Shown here one piece after another: positions 43,001-51,629 of a stretch of 64,000 bases of DNA. The stretch covers positions 49,808 to 113,807 of the forward strand of contig JAUILZ010000013.1 of NCBI GenBank assembly GCA_030432755.1. Reading direction: 5' to 3'. A program made the position numbers and the translations under genes. This DNA is from Gammaproteobacteria bacterium (GTDB lineage Bacteria > Pseudomonadota > Gammaproteobacteria > Arenicellales > Poriferihabitantaceae). The notes beneath the pieces were generated by a model. It saw only the letters and a list, made by a program, of their open reading frames with translations. It did no database searches and had not been told where the DNA came from. Numbering within the stretch: position 1 is the first letter of the stretch; each line of letters opens with the position of its first letter.

Positions 43001-44440
43001 ATGTCCGGACCCGATCGCGACATGGCGACCACCATCGGCGAGGCCATCGCGCGGCGGGCCGAGCGCCATGCGGGCAAGTCGGGGTTTGCGATCATTCGCT
43101 ACGGCCGGCCAGCGCTCGCCGCCCGGGTGGCGCTCGCAGACCTCGCCGAGAAAAGCCTTGACGTGCAGTACTACATCTGGGAAGCGGATGCCACCGGCCG
43201 AATACTCGCGGAGCGGCTCATCCGCGCGGCGGAGCGCGGCGTGCGCGTGCGCGTGCTTCTCGACGACATCAACCTGTCCGGCCAAGATGCCGGAATCGCC
43301 GCCCTGGACGCGCATCCGAATGCGGAGATCCGCATCTTCAACCCGTTCGCCAACCGCAGGTGGCGCGTTTTCGACTTCGTTGCCGACATGGTGCGCGTGA
43401 ACCATCGCATGCATAACAAGATGATGATCATGGACGATATCGTGTCCCTGGTCGGCGGGCGAAACGTCGGCTCGCACTATTTCCAGGCGCACTCCGCGTC
43501 AAACTTTCGCGACCTCGATATCGTCGGTGTTGGTGGGATCGTCACGGATACCACGAACGTGTTTGAACGCTTCTGGGAGGGGCCATGGTCTGTACCCGTG
43601 TTCGAACTGGTCGACCGGAAGTACGGCTTCAACGACCACCAGGTTGCGATCAGGGAAATTCGAAGCCGGATCGAATCCGACGATTACCCGTTTTCCCCCA
43701 ATGCCGACACCCACGAGTTGGTCACGCGTCTCGAGTCCATACTCGATGACCTGGTCTGGGCACCCGGCCGGATCGTCTGGGAGGATCCTGCGGCGATCTA
43801 CAACGATGGCGAAGGCGGACGGATGAACCGGGCGCTTTTCGATCGACTCGGCCAACTCGATAGTGACCTGCTCATCGAATCCGCTTATTTCGTCCCCGGC
43901 AGTAACGGGATCGCCGAGGCCAAGTCCCTGGGGCAGCGCGGAGTACGCGTCCGCGTGTTGACGAATTCGTTGGCAGCGAACGACGTGCTGGCTGCCCATG
44001 CCGGGTACGCCAACTACCGCCGCGGGCTGATCGAAGCAGGCGTGGAGCTATACGAGCTCAGGCCGTTTCCGGGCCCGGTCCACAAGAAGGTGGTGTCGAT
44101 CGACTCGAAGGCGGCGCTGCACACCAAGGCCATGGTGTTTGACCGCAAGGACGTTTTCATCGGCAGCTTCAACCTCGATCCGCGCTCGTCGTGGATCAAT
44201 ACCGAGGCCGGAATCTACGTCGAGAGCGAGGGGCTGGCGCAGCAGGTGATCGACTACATGGACGAAGGGGTCTCCCCGCAAAACGCCTACCGCGTCCTGA
44301 TGAACAGGGACGGCTCGTTACGCTGGCGCATCGAGACCGACGACCTGCAGGTGGATTTCGGCAGAGACCCGGACAGCCGCTGGTACCAGCGCTGTCTGGC
44401 GGGAGCCATTGGCTGGCTGCCGATTGAACGGCAGTTATAA
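43001..44440 (+). CDS. Phospholipase D-family protein (cardiolipin-synthase-like, ClsC type)
   Basis: A 479-residue protein with two HKD motifs: 'NHRMHNKMMIMDD' and 'LHTKAMVFDRKDVFIGSF'. Both keep His, Lys and Asp in the right order, so the two halves can form one active site. The first domain opens with 'SLDVQYYIWEADATGRIL', typical of ClsC/YmdC-like phosphatidyltransferases. No membrane helix or signal peptide is evident. ATG 43001 has an AGGGA site just upstream and starts 11 nt after the marC stop. Activity could be cardiolipin synthesis or phospholipid hydrolysis; the sequence does not decide. Confidence 0.9.
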   Translation: MSGPDRDMATTIGEAIARRAERHAGKSGFAIIRYGRPALAARVALADLAEKSLDVQYYIWEADATGRILAERLIRAAERGVRVRVLLDDINLSGQDAGIAALDAHPNAEIRIFNPFANRRWRVFDFVADMVRVNHRMHNKMMIMDDIVSLVGGRNVGSHYFQAHSASNFRDLDIVGVGGIVTDTTNVFERFWEGPWSVPVFELVDRKYGFNDHQVAIREIRSRIESDDYPFSPNADTHELVTRLESILDDLVWAPGRIVWEDPAAIYNDGEGGRMNRALFDRLGQLDSDLLIESAYFVPGSNGIAEAKSLGQRGVRVRVLTNSLAANDVLAAHAGYANYRRGLIEAGVELYELRPFPGPVHKKVVSIDSKAALHTKAMVFDRKDVFIGSFNLDPRSSWINTEAGIYVESEGLAQQVIDYMDEGVSPQNAYRVLMNRDGSLRWRIETDDLQVDFGRDPDSRWYQRCLAGAIGWLPIERQL

Positions 44441-44501
44441 CGGGGATCCATGTTTTCCGGACTTTCATCCAGACAATCGGTATAGGCACATAGTTGCGTT
44501 T

Positions 44502-44615
44502 TCGGCCTACGTGACGCCCGTAATGGCGGTCCTGGCATCCGTGCTTGGCGTGTTGCAGGCGGTTCCCGGGGTGCAGGCCGAGCTGACCTGGCTCCGCCTG
44601 GCTGGTGTTTATTGA
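44502..44615 (+). pseudogene. Partial duplicate of the marC 3' end
   Basis: This stretch aligns without gaps, over 114 nt, to the last 114 nt of the marC-like gene (42877-42990). By hand count about 80% of bases match, and the reading frame is kept to the same TGA. The encoded tail 'TPVMAVLASVLGVLQAVPGV' parallels 'APVMAVLASVLGVLQAALGV'. No start or N-terminal portion precedes it. It lies just after the phospholipase-D gene, so it looks like the remains of a duplication of marC or of the marC-pld pair. Confidence 0.85.
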
Positions 44616-44692
44616 AGCATGTCAATGTCCGGTACAAGCGTCTGTTCCGGAATGACATCCGCAACCTGGCAAATTACGCATTGCGCTCCTGT

Positions 44693-45286
44693 CTAGGCTC
44701 TGACCAGCATTGCAGACTTTATGATCTCCATGGCTTCATCCAGGTGCTTTTCGTAGTAGTACGGCACGGCGCCAAGATAGAGGATCACGTAAAGATGGTC
44801 CTCTGAAACGAAAGCGCCGGTAGCACCACGGTAGTTCGGGCCATCGGACAATCCCAGTTCCAGGTCGAACAGGAACCCACCGACTTCTCCAAAGCGATGC
44901 GGTCGCAGATTGTGCGTATCGACCGTTACATCGCCTTCGCCAAACAACTTGACGATCGATGACTCGGCCAGTTCCTCAATTTCATTCGGCAGCATGCCTG
45001 CACGATACACCGGCGGTTTCTGGTCGTCCGATCGAAATACGAACAACGACTCACCAGGGGAAACGGACGGAATGATGATGATTCGATCCAGCAATATTCC
45101 GTCCCGGGTCCACACTTTCGATTCCGGGCGCAGGCCCGGAGTTGAACTCCTGGGAGCCTGGTTCCAGGTATGACGCGGTTGAAGTTGGAGTCCACCGACC
45201 TCCGAAGTACCGGGTTCTACCACAGAATAGGAGACGCACCCACCAAGTAGTACCCACGTGGCGTATATCACGAATCTAAATTTCAT
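44693..45286 (-). CDS. Predicted lipoprotein, last gene of the M48 protease operon
   Basis: A 197-residue lipoprotein with signal peptide and lipobox 'WVLLGGC' (lipidated Cys at about residue 17). The mature part has a strand-rich pattern ('VWTRDGILLDRIIIIPSV', 'ESLFVFRSDDQ', 'LYVILYLGAVPYYYEKH') and no cysteine pairs or catalytic motif. I do not recognise a family. The ATG overlaps the stop of the M48 protease gene by 4 nt. Its place in an operon of lipoproteins plus a periplasmic protease suggests a role in envelope quality control or assembly. Confidence 0.75.
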   Translation of the reverse strand: MKFRFVIYATWVLLGGCVSYSVVEPGTSEVGGLQLQPRHTWNQAPRSSTPGLRPESKVWTRDGILLDRIIIIPSVSPGESLFVFRSDDQKPPVYRAGMLPNEIEELAESSIVKLFGEGDVTVDTHNLRPHRFGEVGGFLFDLELGLSDGPNYRGATGAFVSEDHLYVILYLGAVPYYYEKHLDEAMEIIKSAMLVRA

Positions 45287-46455
45287 TGTCCTATCTCCTG
45301 CAGATAAAATTCGATCATCGCCCGATCATCGGCGTCGGGCTTTACTTCCAGATACTTTTTAAAATCGCTCGCTGCCTTGCCAAGGTCGTTTTCCTTGAGA
45401 TGGATATAGCCCAGTTGCATGTAGGCATCCGAAACAGGAGCCTCACCCCCCGTCGCCCGCTCGAATGCCTGCCTGGCCAATTCCAAGTCCCCATCCGCAG
45501 CCCGCTGCCGGTACATTTCGCCACGAAAATATTCGACCTGATTGTGATCAACGCCGAGGGCCTGATGATTTCGCAATATCGCTTCGGTACGTCCGAACCT
45601 GTTGGTATCGAGCTGATCTTCCATCAGCATCATGTAGTGTCGATTGAGAATCTCCACGTGCCTGCTCCGGATTTTCGATTTCGGCGCTTTGCGGACATAT
45701 TTCCGCGTGATATATGTATCCAGTGAGGCGATCCTGTGTGATGAATAAGGGTGTGTCCTTGAAAAAACGCCGGGCTTTCGACGTTCCACTGCTGCATTTG
45801 AATCCTCTGCAACGATCGTTTTCCAGACACGCACGGCACCACCCGGGTCATAGCCCGCCCGGGCCATGAAATCGACACCCATCAGGTCTGCTTCACTTTC
45901 CTGCTCGCGACTGAATGACATCAGATTCGCAATTGCCGAGAGCTGACCAATCGGGATTGGAACACCTGTCAAAATCTCGATGCCAAGGTCAAGCAAGGTG
46001 CCGGCAGACATACTCTGACTTATCCGTCTGAAGCGCTCAAGGGTATGCAGTTGGGTATAGTGGGCAAGCTCGTGACCCAGCACGGCGGCCAGCTCATCTT
46101 CGCTGGATACCCGAACCAGCAACCCGGTCCAGATCTCCATGACTCCATTCGCGGTCATGGAAGCGTTGAAACCGGGATTTCGAATCACGTAGATGCGCAG
46201 ATCATCACAGTATTCCCCCGCGACGCGGCAGGCAGCTTCTTGAACATACTGGTTGATATCGTCGTCTTTCACGAGCAGGGCAGATCTCCTGACCCTGGTT
46301 TCGTACTCCTCAAGTTCCATCCACAAGCCCTTTTCGACAACAGACATCTCGGGCTTGTATCCTGGAGGGATCCTGGTAACCCCGTCCTCGCAACGCGCCG
46401 GACCGCCTGCCAGAAACAATAAAACGATTGCCAGCCCAGGTGAGAATTTCTTCAT
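45283..46455 (-). CDS. M48-family zinc metalloprotease with C-terminal TPRs (BepA/LoiP-like)
   Basis: A 390-residue exported protease. The signal peptide ends near residue 22. The catalytic domain has HExxH in 'AAVLGHELAHYTQLHTLER' and the third zinc ligand Glu in 'SREQESEADLMGVDFM'. About two to three TPR-like repeats follow ('MQLGYIHLKENDLGKAASDF'). This order is that of BepA, which degrades or matures outer-membrane proteins such as LptD, although BepA is longer (about 487). It is encoded between lipoprotein genes and overlaps the downstream one by 4 nt, so those lipoproteins are candidate partners or substrates. Confidence 0.92.
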   Translation of the reverse strand: MKKFSPGLAIVLLFLAGGPARCEDGVTRIPPGYKPEMSVVEKGLWMELEEYETRVRRSALLVKDDDINQYVQEAACRVAGEYCDDLRIYVIRNPGFNASMTANGVMEIWTGLLVRVSSEDELAAVLGHELAHYTQLHTLERFRRISQSMSAGTLLDLGIEILTGVPIPIGQLSAIANLMSFSREQESEADLMGVDFMARAGYDPGGAVRVWKTIVAEDSNAAVERRKPGVFSRTHPYSSHRIASLDTYITRKYVRKAPKSKIRSRHVEILNRHYMMLMEDQLDTNRFGRTEAILRNHQALGVDHNQVEYFRGEMYRQRAADGDLELARQAFERATGGEAPVSDAYMQLGYIHLKENDLGKAASDFKKYLEVKPDADDRAMIEFYLQEIGQ

Positions 46456-46468
46456 GATCCTGATGCGA

Positions 46469-47221
46469 TCAGGTTCCGGGGAGATCCTTGAGCAAATCTT
46501 TCACAACCAACCTTGCGCCATCCTGATCCATCAATTCTCCCAATCCGGCAGAAAGCCGGTTGAACCAGACGATGTCGCCGCTTCGCAGGTCCACCAACGA
46601 AGCGAATCCGGCTTGCGAGCCAGTCGATACGCCAACTCCTGCGATGGCGGCCAGAATCGCGACCGCCATTCTTCCATCCGACGCCTGATAATCCCTGTAG
46701 TAGCTAAACAGGCCGTATTCTGCACCATATTTCTCTGCAATTTCGCGAGTCCCAGGTCCCAGTGTCCAGTCAAATCCACCATTTTTGGAAGGCAGGGGGG
46801 ATGCACCAAACTGATGAAACATGATGGTAGCGCCCACCGCCGAGTACAATTTCTGATAAGAGATTTCGTGGTCCTCCAGACTGCTGGAATCATCGATCAA
46901 CCTGATCTTGACTCCATGCTCATTGGCATGGTCGCGCAGGGAAATCTTGAAGTGATGCCTGGCGGATTCGGTCCATTCCGCGTGGGGCTGGGTAATCCCA
47001 CCAGTGGTAAGCAGGTAGTACTTGATGTCCGGTGTCATGACCAGTATCACCGGATCACCTTCAACGGCGTCCAGGCGATTGATCTGCTTTACCGTTGAAG
47101 TTACTGCACATCCTGCGAGCAACGCCATGAGAACAGTCGCGCTGGCCAGATTCATCATTCGTACCCGCTTATCTGCAGGTCGTCCTGCCCTGAAAATTTT
47201 GGTCATCCATCGATTTGCCAT
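46469..47221 (-). CDS. Predicted lipoprotein of unknown function
   Basis: A lipoprotein with lipobox 'ATVLMALLAGC'. I chose the ATG at 47221 because GGGAG lies 9 nt upstream, which gives an unusually long 38-residue leader; the ATG at 47155 would give a normal leader but has no ribosome-binding site. The mature domain ('VILVMTPDIKYYLLTTGGI', 'AVGATIMFHQFGA', 'AVAILAAIAGVGVSTGS', 'GDIVWFNRLSAGLGEL') resembles lipoproteins that sense or report on envelope state, with a GxGxxxG-like hydrophobic segment near the end; no family is certain. It precedes the M48 protease by 13 nt. Confidence 0.75.
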   Translation of the reverse strand: MANRWMTKIFRAGRPADKRVRMMNLASATVLMALLAGCAVTSTVKQINRLDAVEGDPVILVMTPDIKYYLLTTGGITQPHAEWTESARHHFKISLRDHANEHGVKIRLIDDSSSLEDHEISYQKLYSAVGATIMFHQFGASPLPSKNGGFDWTLGPGTREIAEKYGAEYGLFSYYRDYQASDGRMAVAILAAIAGVGVSTGSQAGFASLVDLRSGDIVWFNRLSAGLGELMDQDGARLVVKDLLKDLPGT

Positions 47222-47246
47222 TTCGGCATCTCCCTGTGTCAATGAG

Positions 47247-47756
47247 CTATTGCACTGATGGCACCAGGACCCTCAGGACGCTGCCGAACCCGCCATTCAA
47301 TGAAGCCTTCGCCGCACCTGCCGTCGCGGTGAAATTGCCCGAGACCGAAATCGGAACGGATCTGCCAGGACCGGTACATCTTCCACTGCCGGATACAGGG
47401 CCAGATGCCGTCGCTCCTGATATCGTGCCGTCGAATATGACTTCGATGCGGCAGGTGACGCCCGCCTCTGAGACTCTCACCAACATTGGAACCCTGAAAG
47501 TTTTGCCATCCGCTGCCAATGGCGCCGAGCCAGAGATATCGCCATCACTGACGGTGACCCTGTTTCCCTCTACGGTGACATAGATGGGAAAAGTTTCCGT
47601 ATGCTGACCGGCTCCTTCGACACTGATTGAGACGGTAAGCGGTCCACTGTAGGTCATTCCTCCGCTACTTCCACCACCGGAGCTACTGCCTCCACCACCG
47701 CATGCTGCCAAAATCAGCGTAAGAATTGTTGCCAATAAGTTGTGAATCGGTTTCAT
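47247..47756 (-). CDS. Predicted lipoprotein with Gly/Ser linker and beta-sandwich-like domain
   Basis: A 169-residue lipoprotein. The signal peptide ends in 'LTLILAAC', followed by a Gly/Ser spacer ('GGGGSSSGGGSSGG') that would hold the domain off the membrane. The rest has alternating strands ('GPLTVSISVEGAGQHTETFP', 'YVTVEGNRVTVSDGDISGS'), consistent with a small Ig-like or beta-sandwich fold. One pair of Cys near the C-terminal half (CRIEV ... GRCTG) could form a disulfide. It is the first gene of the lipoprotein/M48 operon; the next start is only about 25 nt downstream. Confidence 0.75.
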   Translation of the reverse strand: MKPIHNLLATILTLILAACGGGGSSSGGGSSGGMTYSGPLTVSISVEGAGQHTETFPIYVTVEGNRVTVSDGDISGSAPLAADGKTFRVPMLVRVSEAGVTCRIEVIFDGTISGATASGPVSGSGRCTGPGRSVPISVSGNFTATAGAAKASLNGGFGSVLRVLVPSVQ

Positions 47757-47822
47757 TTCGTTCTCCTCTGTCTGTTAGTTACAACCAGGCCTTGATCCAG
47801 ATGTGTTCAAGGCTTTATCCAT

Positions 47823-49658
47823 TCAAAGCAACAACCTCGAAAGCGCTGGAAAATACGTGATGATCAGAACGCCGACCGCAAGCACCGGTATCAGGGACAC
47901 AACAGACCGGCTGACATCGAGCAAGGGTTGGTCAAACCTGGAGGCGGCGTAGAAAAGGTTGATGCCGACCGGTGGAGTCAGGTACCCCAGTTCGAGGTTG
48001 GCGAGAAAGATTACGCCCAGATGTAGCGGATCGATTCCGTACATTCGAGCCAGCGGTACGATGATCGGCGTCAGTATGATGATCGCGGCGTACGCGTCCA
48101 TCAGGCAGCCCGCCAGCACAAGAAACAGGTTCAGCCAGAGCAGGAATTCCCAACGGGAATCGACCGATACGCGCACCCATTCCAGGAGCATGTCGGGCAC
48201 CTGGGCGTCGACCAAGTAGTTGGTCAATCCGAGCGCGACCCCGAGAATCAGCAGAATGCCGCCGACCAGCGCGCCGCATTTCGCCAACAGGGAAACCAGG
48301 TCATCGCCAATACGAATGTCACGGTGAACGATCACTTCAACGATGAATGCATACAAAGCCGTGATGGCAGCAGCCTCCACTGGCGTTGCCAGGCCGCTGA
48401 ACAACGTCCCTATCGCGACGACGGGCAATGCCAATTCCCACTTTGCCGCGAGAAATGCACTCCAGACTTCGCGCCAACTGAAAGGTTGGCCAACCCCGCT
48501 CCCGCCCTTGCCCTGCGTCCGGCTCCAGAGAAAGACGAGTGCCGCCATCAGGCAGGCGGCGGGCAATGCACCGCGAAACATCTCCTCCACGCCGACCTCC
48601 GCGATCACCGCGTAAAGAATCAGGGGCAGACTGGGCGCCAGGAGTATCCCGGGCAGCCCCGCGCCGGTTGTCACGCCAATGGCGGATCGTCGCGGGTAGT
48701 TCCAGCGGAGGAGCATGGGTAAGAGGAGCCCCCCCAAGGCCAGGATCGTGACGCCAGAGGCGCCGGTGAAACTGGTCATCAACGTGCCCGTCAATACCGC
48801 CACTGCCGAAGCGCTGGACCGTGACCGGCCAAAGCACGCCACGAAGAAACGAATCAGGCGTTCCGGCGCCCTGCTTTCGGACAGAAAGAACCCGGCGAGT
48901 GTGAACAGGGGAATTGCCGGCAAAGTCGGATTGACCACCATCCGGTACTGGTCGATCGACATCGCGGCCAGGGGTATCCCTTCCGCCCAGAAAAGCACCA
49001 GTGCGACTCCGCCGATCACGGCGAACAATGGCGTACCGCAGACCAGGGCCATTCCCAGGGCCAGGAGAGCCAGGTGGGTGACGCCGTCAAACCCTGTCGC
49101 ATTGGCGGACATCGTGGCCGCCAGCAGGCCTGCGACGGCAAACGTAACGAATCTCAAGGGTGCCGACGAGCGCAACTTGTCCGTCAGCCTCCAGGCGATC
49201 ACCGTGAAGCCTATCGGCATCATCGCCTGTATCCACCAGGTTGGCAGTGTGAATGCCAGGGTGGCGCCGCTTTCCCGCTCCGCAAGCACGAACCTCGCAC
49301 TGGAGAGGGCAAGCACCAGGGAGACAGCGGATCCCATCAGCGCGGTAAATGAATCCGACAAGTGCTTCGGCCAACCGCTGAGCAGGTCGGGTAGCACCGA
49401 CATTGACAGAAGGCGGTTCTCTTTCGACGCCACCATCGCGCCCAGCATCGCCACGACGAGACCGAGATGTTGCTCGACCAATGATGCCGGGTACAGTCCG
49501 CCGAAACGGGTACCACGCAGCAGGATCTCCACCGTCGGAACGAGCACCATCAGCGCCAGGGCCAGGGAAAGCAGTCCGCGCTCGATCCAATGGCAGGACC
49601 CGCCATTCCCAACCGGGGCGGAATGCCGGACTGCCGGCATGGTGCGTTCAGTCGACAT
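47823..49658 (-). CDS. TRAP transporter fused DctQ-DctM permease
   Basis: Secondary importer membrane subunit in which the small (Q) and large (M) components are one chain of about 610 residues. The first about 180 residues carry four helices of the DctQ type ('PASLVEQHLGLVVAMLGAMV'). The rest is a DctM/SiaM permease with 'LPAIPLFTLAGFFLSES', 'GTLMTSFTGASGVTILALGG' and 'LANLELGYLTPPVGINLF'. ATG at 49658 or 49679 overlaps the end of dctP; no good ribosome-binding site separates the choices, as expected for coupled translation. With the DctP and TatT genes upstream this forms a TPAT-type TRAP system driven by Na+ or H+ gradients. Confidence 0.92.
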   Translation of the reverse strand: MSTERTMPAVRHSAPVGNGGSCHWIERGLLSLALALMVLVPTVEILLRGTRFGGLYPASLVEQHLGLVVAMLGAMVASKENRLLSMSVLPDLLSGWPKHLSDSFTALMGSAVSLVLALSSARFVLAERESGATLAFTLPTWWIQAMMPIGFTVIAWRLTDKLRSSAPLRFVTFAVAGLLAATMSANATGFDGVTHLALLALGMALVCGTPLFAVIGGVALVLFWAEGIPLAAMSIDQYRMVVNPTLPAIPLFTLAGFFLSESRAPERLIRFFVACFGRSRSSASAVAVLTGTLMTSFTGASGVTILALGGLLLPMLLRWNYPRRSAIGVTTGAGLPGILLAPSLPLILYAVIAEVGVEEMFRGALPAACLMAALVFLWSRTQGKGGSGVGQPFSWREVWSAFLAAKWELALPVVAIGTLFSGLATPVEAAAITALYAFIVEVIVHRDIRIGDDLVSLLAKCGALVGGILLILGVALGLTNYLVDAQVPDMLLEWVRVSVDSRWEFLLWLNLFLVLAGCLMDAYAAIIILTPIIVPLARMYGIDPLHLGVIFLANLELGYLTPPVGINLFYAASRFDQPLLDVSRSVVSLIPVLAVGVLIITYFPALSRLLL

Positions 49659-50673
49659 TCTGCTGCTTGCGGTAGTCATCGAGCAACGCCATCGCCTGGT
49701 CGAAATCCTCCGCCGGCACGAGTCGGCCGCGGATCTTCGGCAGCGCCCGCTCGCTCAGTGATTGCCAGGCCGCCTGCCCGGTGGAATCCAGTTCCTGGAT
49801 GGTCAACCCGCGGGCGACCATGACATCCAGGGCCTCCCTGTCAGTGCGTACCTGATATTCACGCAACGTCTGCCCTGCCTGGGAGGAGGCCCGGGCGATC
49901 GCCGAGCGCGCGTCCGGACTCAGCGCCTGCCATGCGTCTTCCCGCACGACGAACGCGCCGACAATCGGCGCCCATTTCAGATCCAGCATGTAGCCCGTGC
50001 GGGTGTCGATCTGCGTGACGAGCGCCCAGATTGCCGAAACCGGAACGGTATCGATTAACCCTGTCTGCAACCCGGGTATGATGGCCTCGGTTTCCAGCGC
50101 GACCGGGTGGTAACCCATTTCCTTCATCAGCTGGACGAAATCCTGGTCGCCTTCCCAGGCGAAGATTCGCCGGTCCAGAAAGTCGTCGGGGTGCGTGGCG
50201 GGCCTGGTCGTGAAGAACCTGACCCACCCCGCCTCGGTCCAGAACAGCACCCGGTAGCCCCGTTGCGCAAGCCGTTGTTCGATTCCTGGACGCATCGCGA
50301 GGCTGACATGATCGACCTCTTCCCAGGATCGGAAAACCATCGGCATCTTCTGTAGCGCACCGATCCCCGGATCCAGTTCGGAAAGCCCGATCGCGGACAT
50401 CAATGCACCGTGCAACTGGCCGATGCGCATGCGGCGTACGAAGTCCCGTTCACCACCCTGCGTGCCATCGGGGTAGACCACCATTCTAGCCTCTCCATCG
50501 GTCGCCAGTCGCCAGGCCTCGCCGACTTCCTGCAACACGCGGTGATACATCGATCCACGGGGCGCCAGGGTTGCGATCTTGATCCTGGACTGTGCCTCGG
50601 CGATTGCCCGGGACGCGGCAATCGCGCAACAGAGTACGACCAGGGCGACTGTGACTCGTTTGTGGACTTTCAC
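49648..50673 (-). CDS. TRAP transporter substrate-binding protein DctP
   Basis: A 341-residue periplasmic binding protein of the DctP family. The signal peptide ends near residue 25 ('ASRAIAEA'). 'IKIATLAPRGSMYHRVLQEV' opens the mature protein, 'FRRMRIGQLHGALMSAIG'-type and 'GMQTGLIDTVPVSAIWALV'-type blocks follow (here VRRMRIGQLHG and GLQTGLIDTV), and 'VREDAWQALSPDARSAI' is typical. The Arg that usually pairs with a carboxylate ligand lies in the 'WVRFFTTRPATHPDDF' region. TatP-type receptors in TPAT systems may bind hydrophobic ligands. GTG start with GAGGAA upstream. Confidence 0.92.
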   Translation of the reverse strand: MKVHKRVTVALVVLCCAIAASRAIAEAQSRIKIATLAPRGSMYHRVLQEVGEAWRLATDGEARMVVYPDGTQGGERDFVRRMRIGQLHGALMSAIGLSELDPGIGALQKMPMVFRSWEEVDHVSLAMRPGIEQRLAQRGYRVLFWTEAGWVRFFTTRPATHPDDFLDRRIFAWEGDQDFVQLMKEMGYHPVALETEAIIPGLQTGLIDTVPVSAIWALVTQIDTRTGYMLDLKWAPIVGAFVVREDAWQALSPDARSAIARASSQAGQTLREYQVRTDREALDVMVARGLTIQELDSTGQAAWQSLSERALPKIRGRLVPAEDFDQAMALLDDYRKQQNVD

Positions 50674-50687
50674 TGGAAATTCCTCGC

Positions 50688-51629
50688 TTACTGGATGAAA
50701 AAGAGATCCACGTGCTCAAGAAGCCAGGTGGCGCGTCTTTGGAATATCGTGTTGGAGAGGCGGGAGTCGGGAAGTGCGTCCCCCTGGATCGCCAGCGCCC
50801 GGTTAAGCACGTCGGTGTACCCTTCCCGATCACCAGTGGCCACCGCCACCGACTCGGCATAGGCAACATAGGGTGCGGCCAGCATTCCCCCGGATATCTC
50901 CACGGACCGCACGAAGTGTTTCGCCGCTGCGTCTACCTTTAATTTTCCGGATCCGGGAATCGCCATGACGAGCGACATCATCAACGTGTGACCGGCGCCG
51001 CTGTCAAATTCTTCGTCGAGCTCGAGCACCCGCGCGGCCATGGTCTCGAGTATCGGGATGTCGCCAAGGAGGGCGGGATCGTCCTTACCCAGCGCGGTCG
51101 CCGCGCCCCAGGCGGCAGCGCTCCAGTAGAGCAAGGGCACCTCTCCGGCGCCGATTCGCGCGCAAGCCGCAACGGCGTCCTTGCGCAGCCCTTCCTCGAA
51201 TCCAGGATGAATCGTATTCAATCCCCGGATTCCGTAATCGCGCGCCCGGAAGTAAAGTGCTTTTGCCCGTTCACGCTGGGTATACGCCGCTGAAACATCC
51301 CGCAGTTCAAGTTCGTCGGCCGGACTATCGACGTATGCGTAGGTGTACTGGGTAAAGCCGCGGACCAGTGCAAGCAACAGGTGGGGATTTTCCGGCGTTT
51401 CAACCAGCAGCGATTCCATCAGCTTGAGACCGAAGGGAGAGGCGCTTTCGATCAGCTCGGGGTCCGGATCGGAGGCATACGCACCGTCCGACTTCGCAAG
51501 CGATTCCGCGACGGAATTTAAGGCCATTTTTTTCAGGGAGCACCCGCTGACAAGTGGCACGAGCAGGACCAGGGTCAGGAGACCAAATCCGGTTCGCGTC
51601 ACCGTCGCATTGTTGATCGTGGCGCTCAT
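50688..51629 (-). CDS. TatT-family TRAP-associated lipoprotein (TPAT component)
   Basis: A 313-residue lipoprotein (lipobox 'LLVPLVSGC') with helical repeats resembling the trimeric TPR protein TatT of Treponema pallidum: 'LVETPENPHLLLALVRGFTQ', 'RDYGIRGLNTIHPGFEEGL', 'LYWSAAAWGAATALGKDD' and 'HFVRSVEISGGMLAAPYVAYAE' (trimmed) are the family blocks. In TPAT systems, TatT docks with the DctP-like TatP and is thought to pass hydrophobic ligands to it. It overlaps the phosphatidyltransferase gene by 4 nt and is followed after 14 nt by dctP. Confidence 0.88.
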   Translation of the reverse strand: MSATINNATVTRTGFGLLTLVLLVPLVSGCSLKKMALNSVAESLAKSDGAYASDPDPELIESASPFGLKLMESLLVETPENPHLLLALVRGFTQYTYAYVDSPADELELRDVSAAYTQRERAKALYFRARDYGIRGLNTIHPGFEEGLRKDAVAACARIGAGEVPLLYWSAAAWGAATALGKDDPALLGDIPILETMAARVLELDEEFDSGAGHTLMMSLVMAIPGSGKLKVDAAAKHFVRSVEISGGMLAAPYVAYAESVAVATGDREGYTDVLNRALAIQGDALPDSRLSNTIFQRRATWLLEHVDLFFIQ

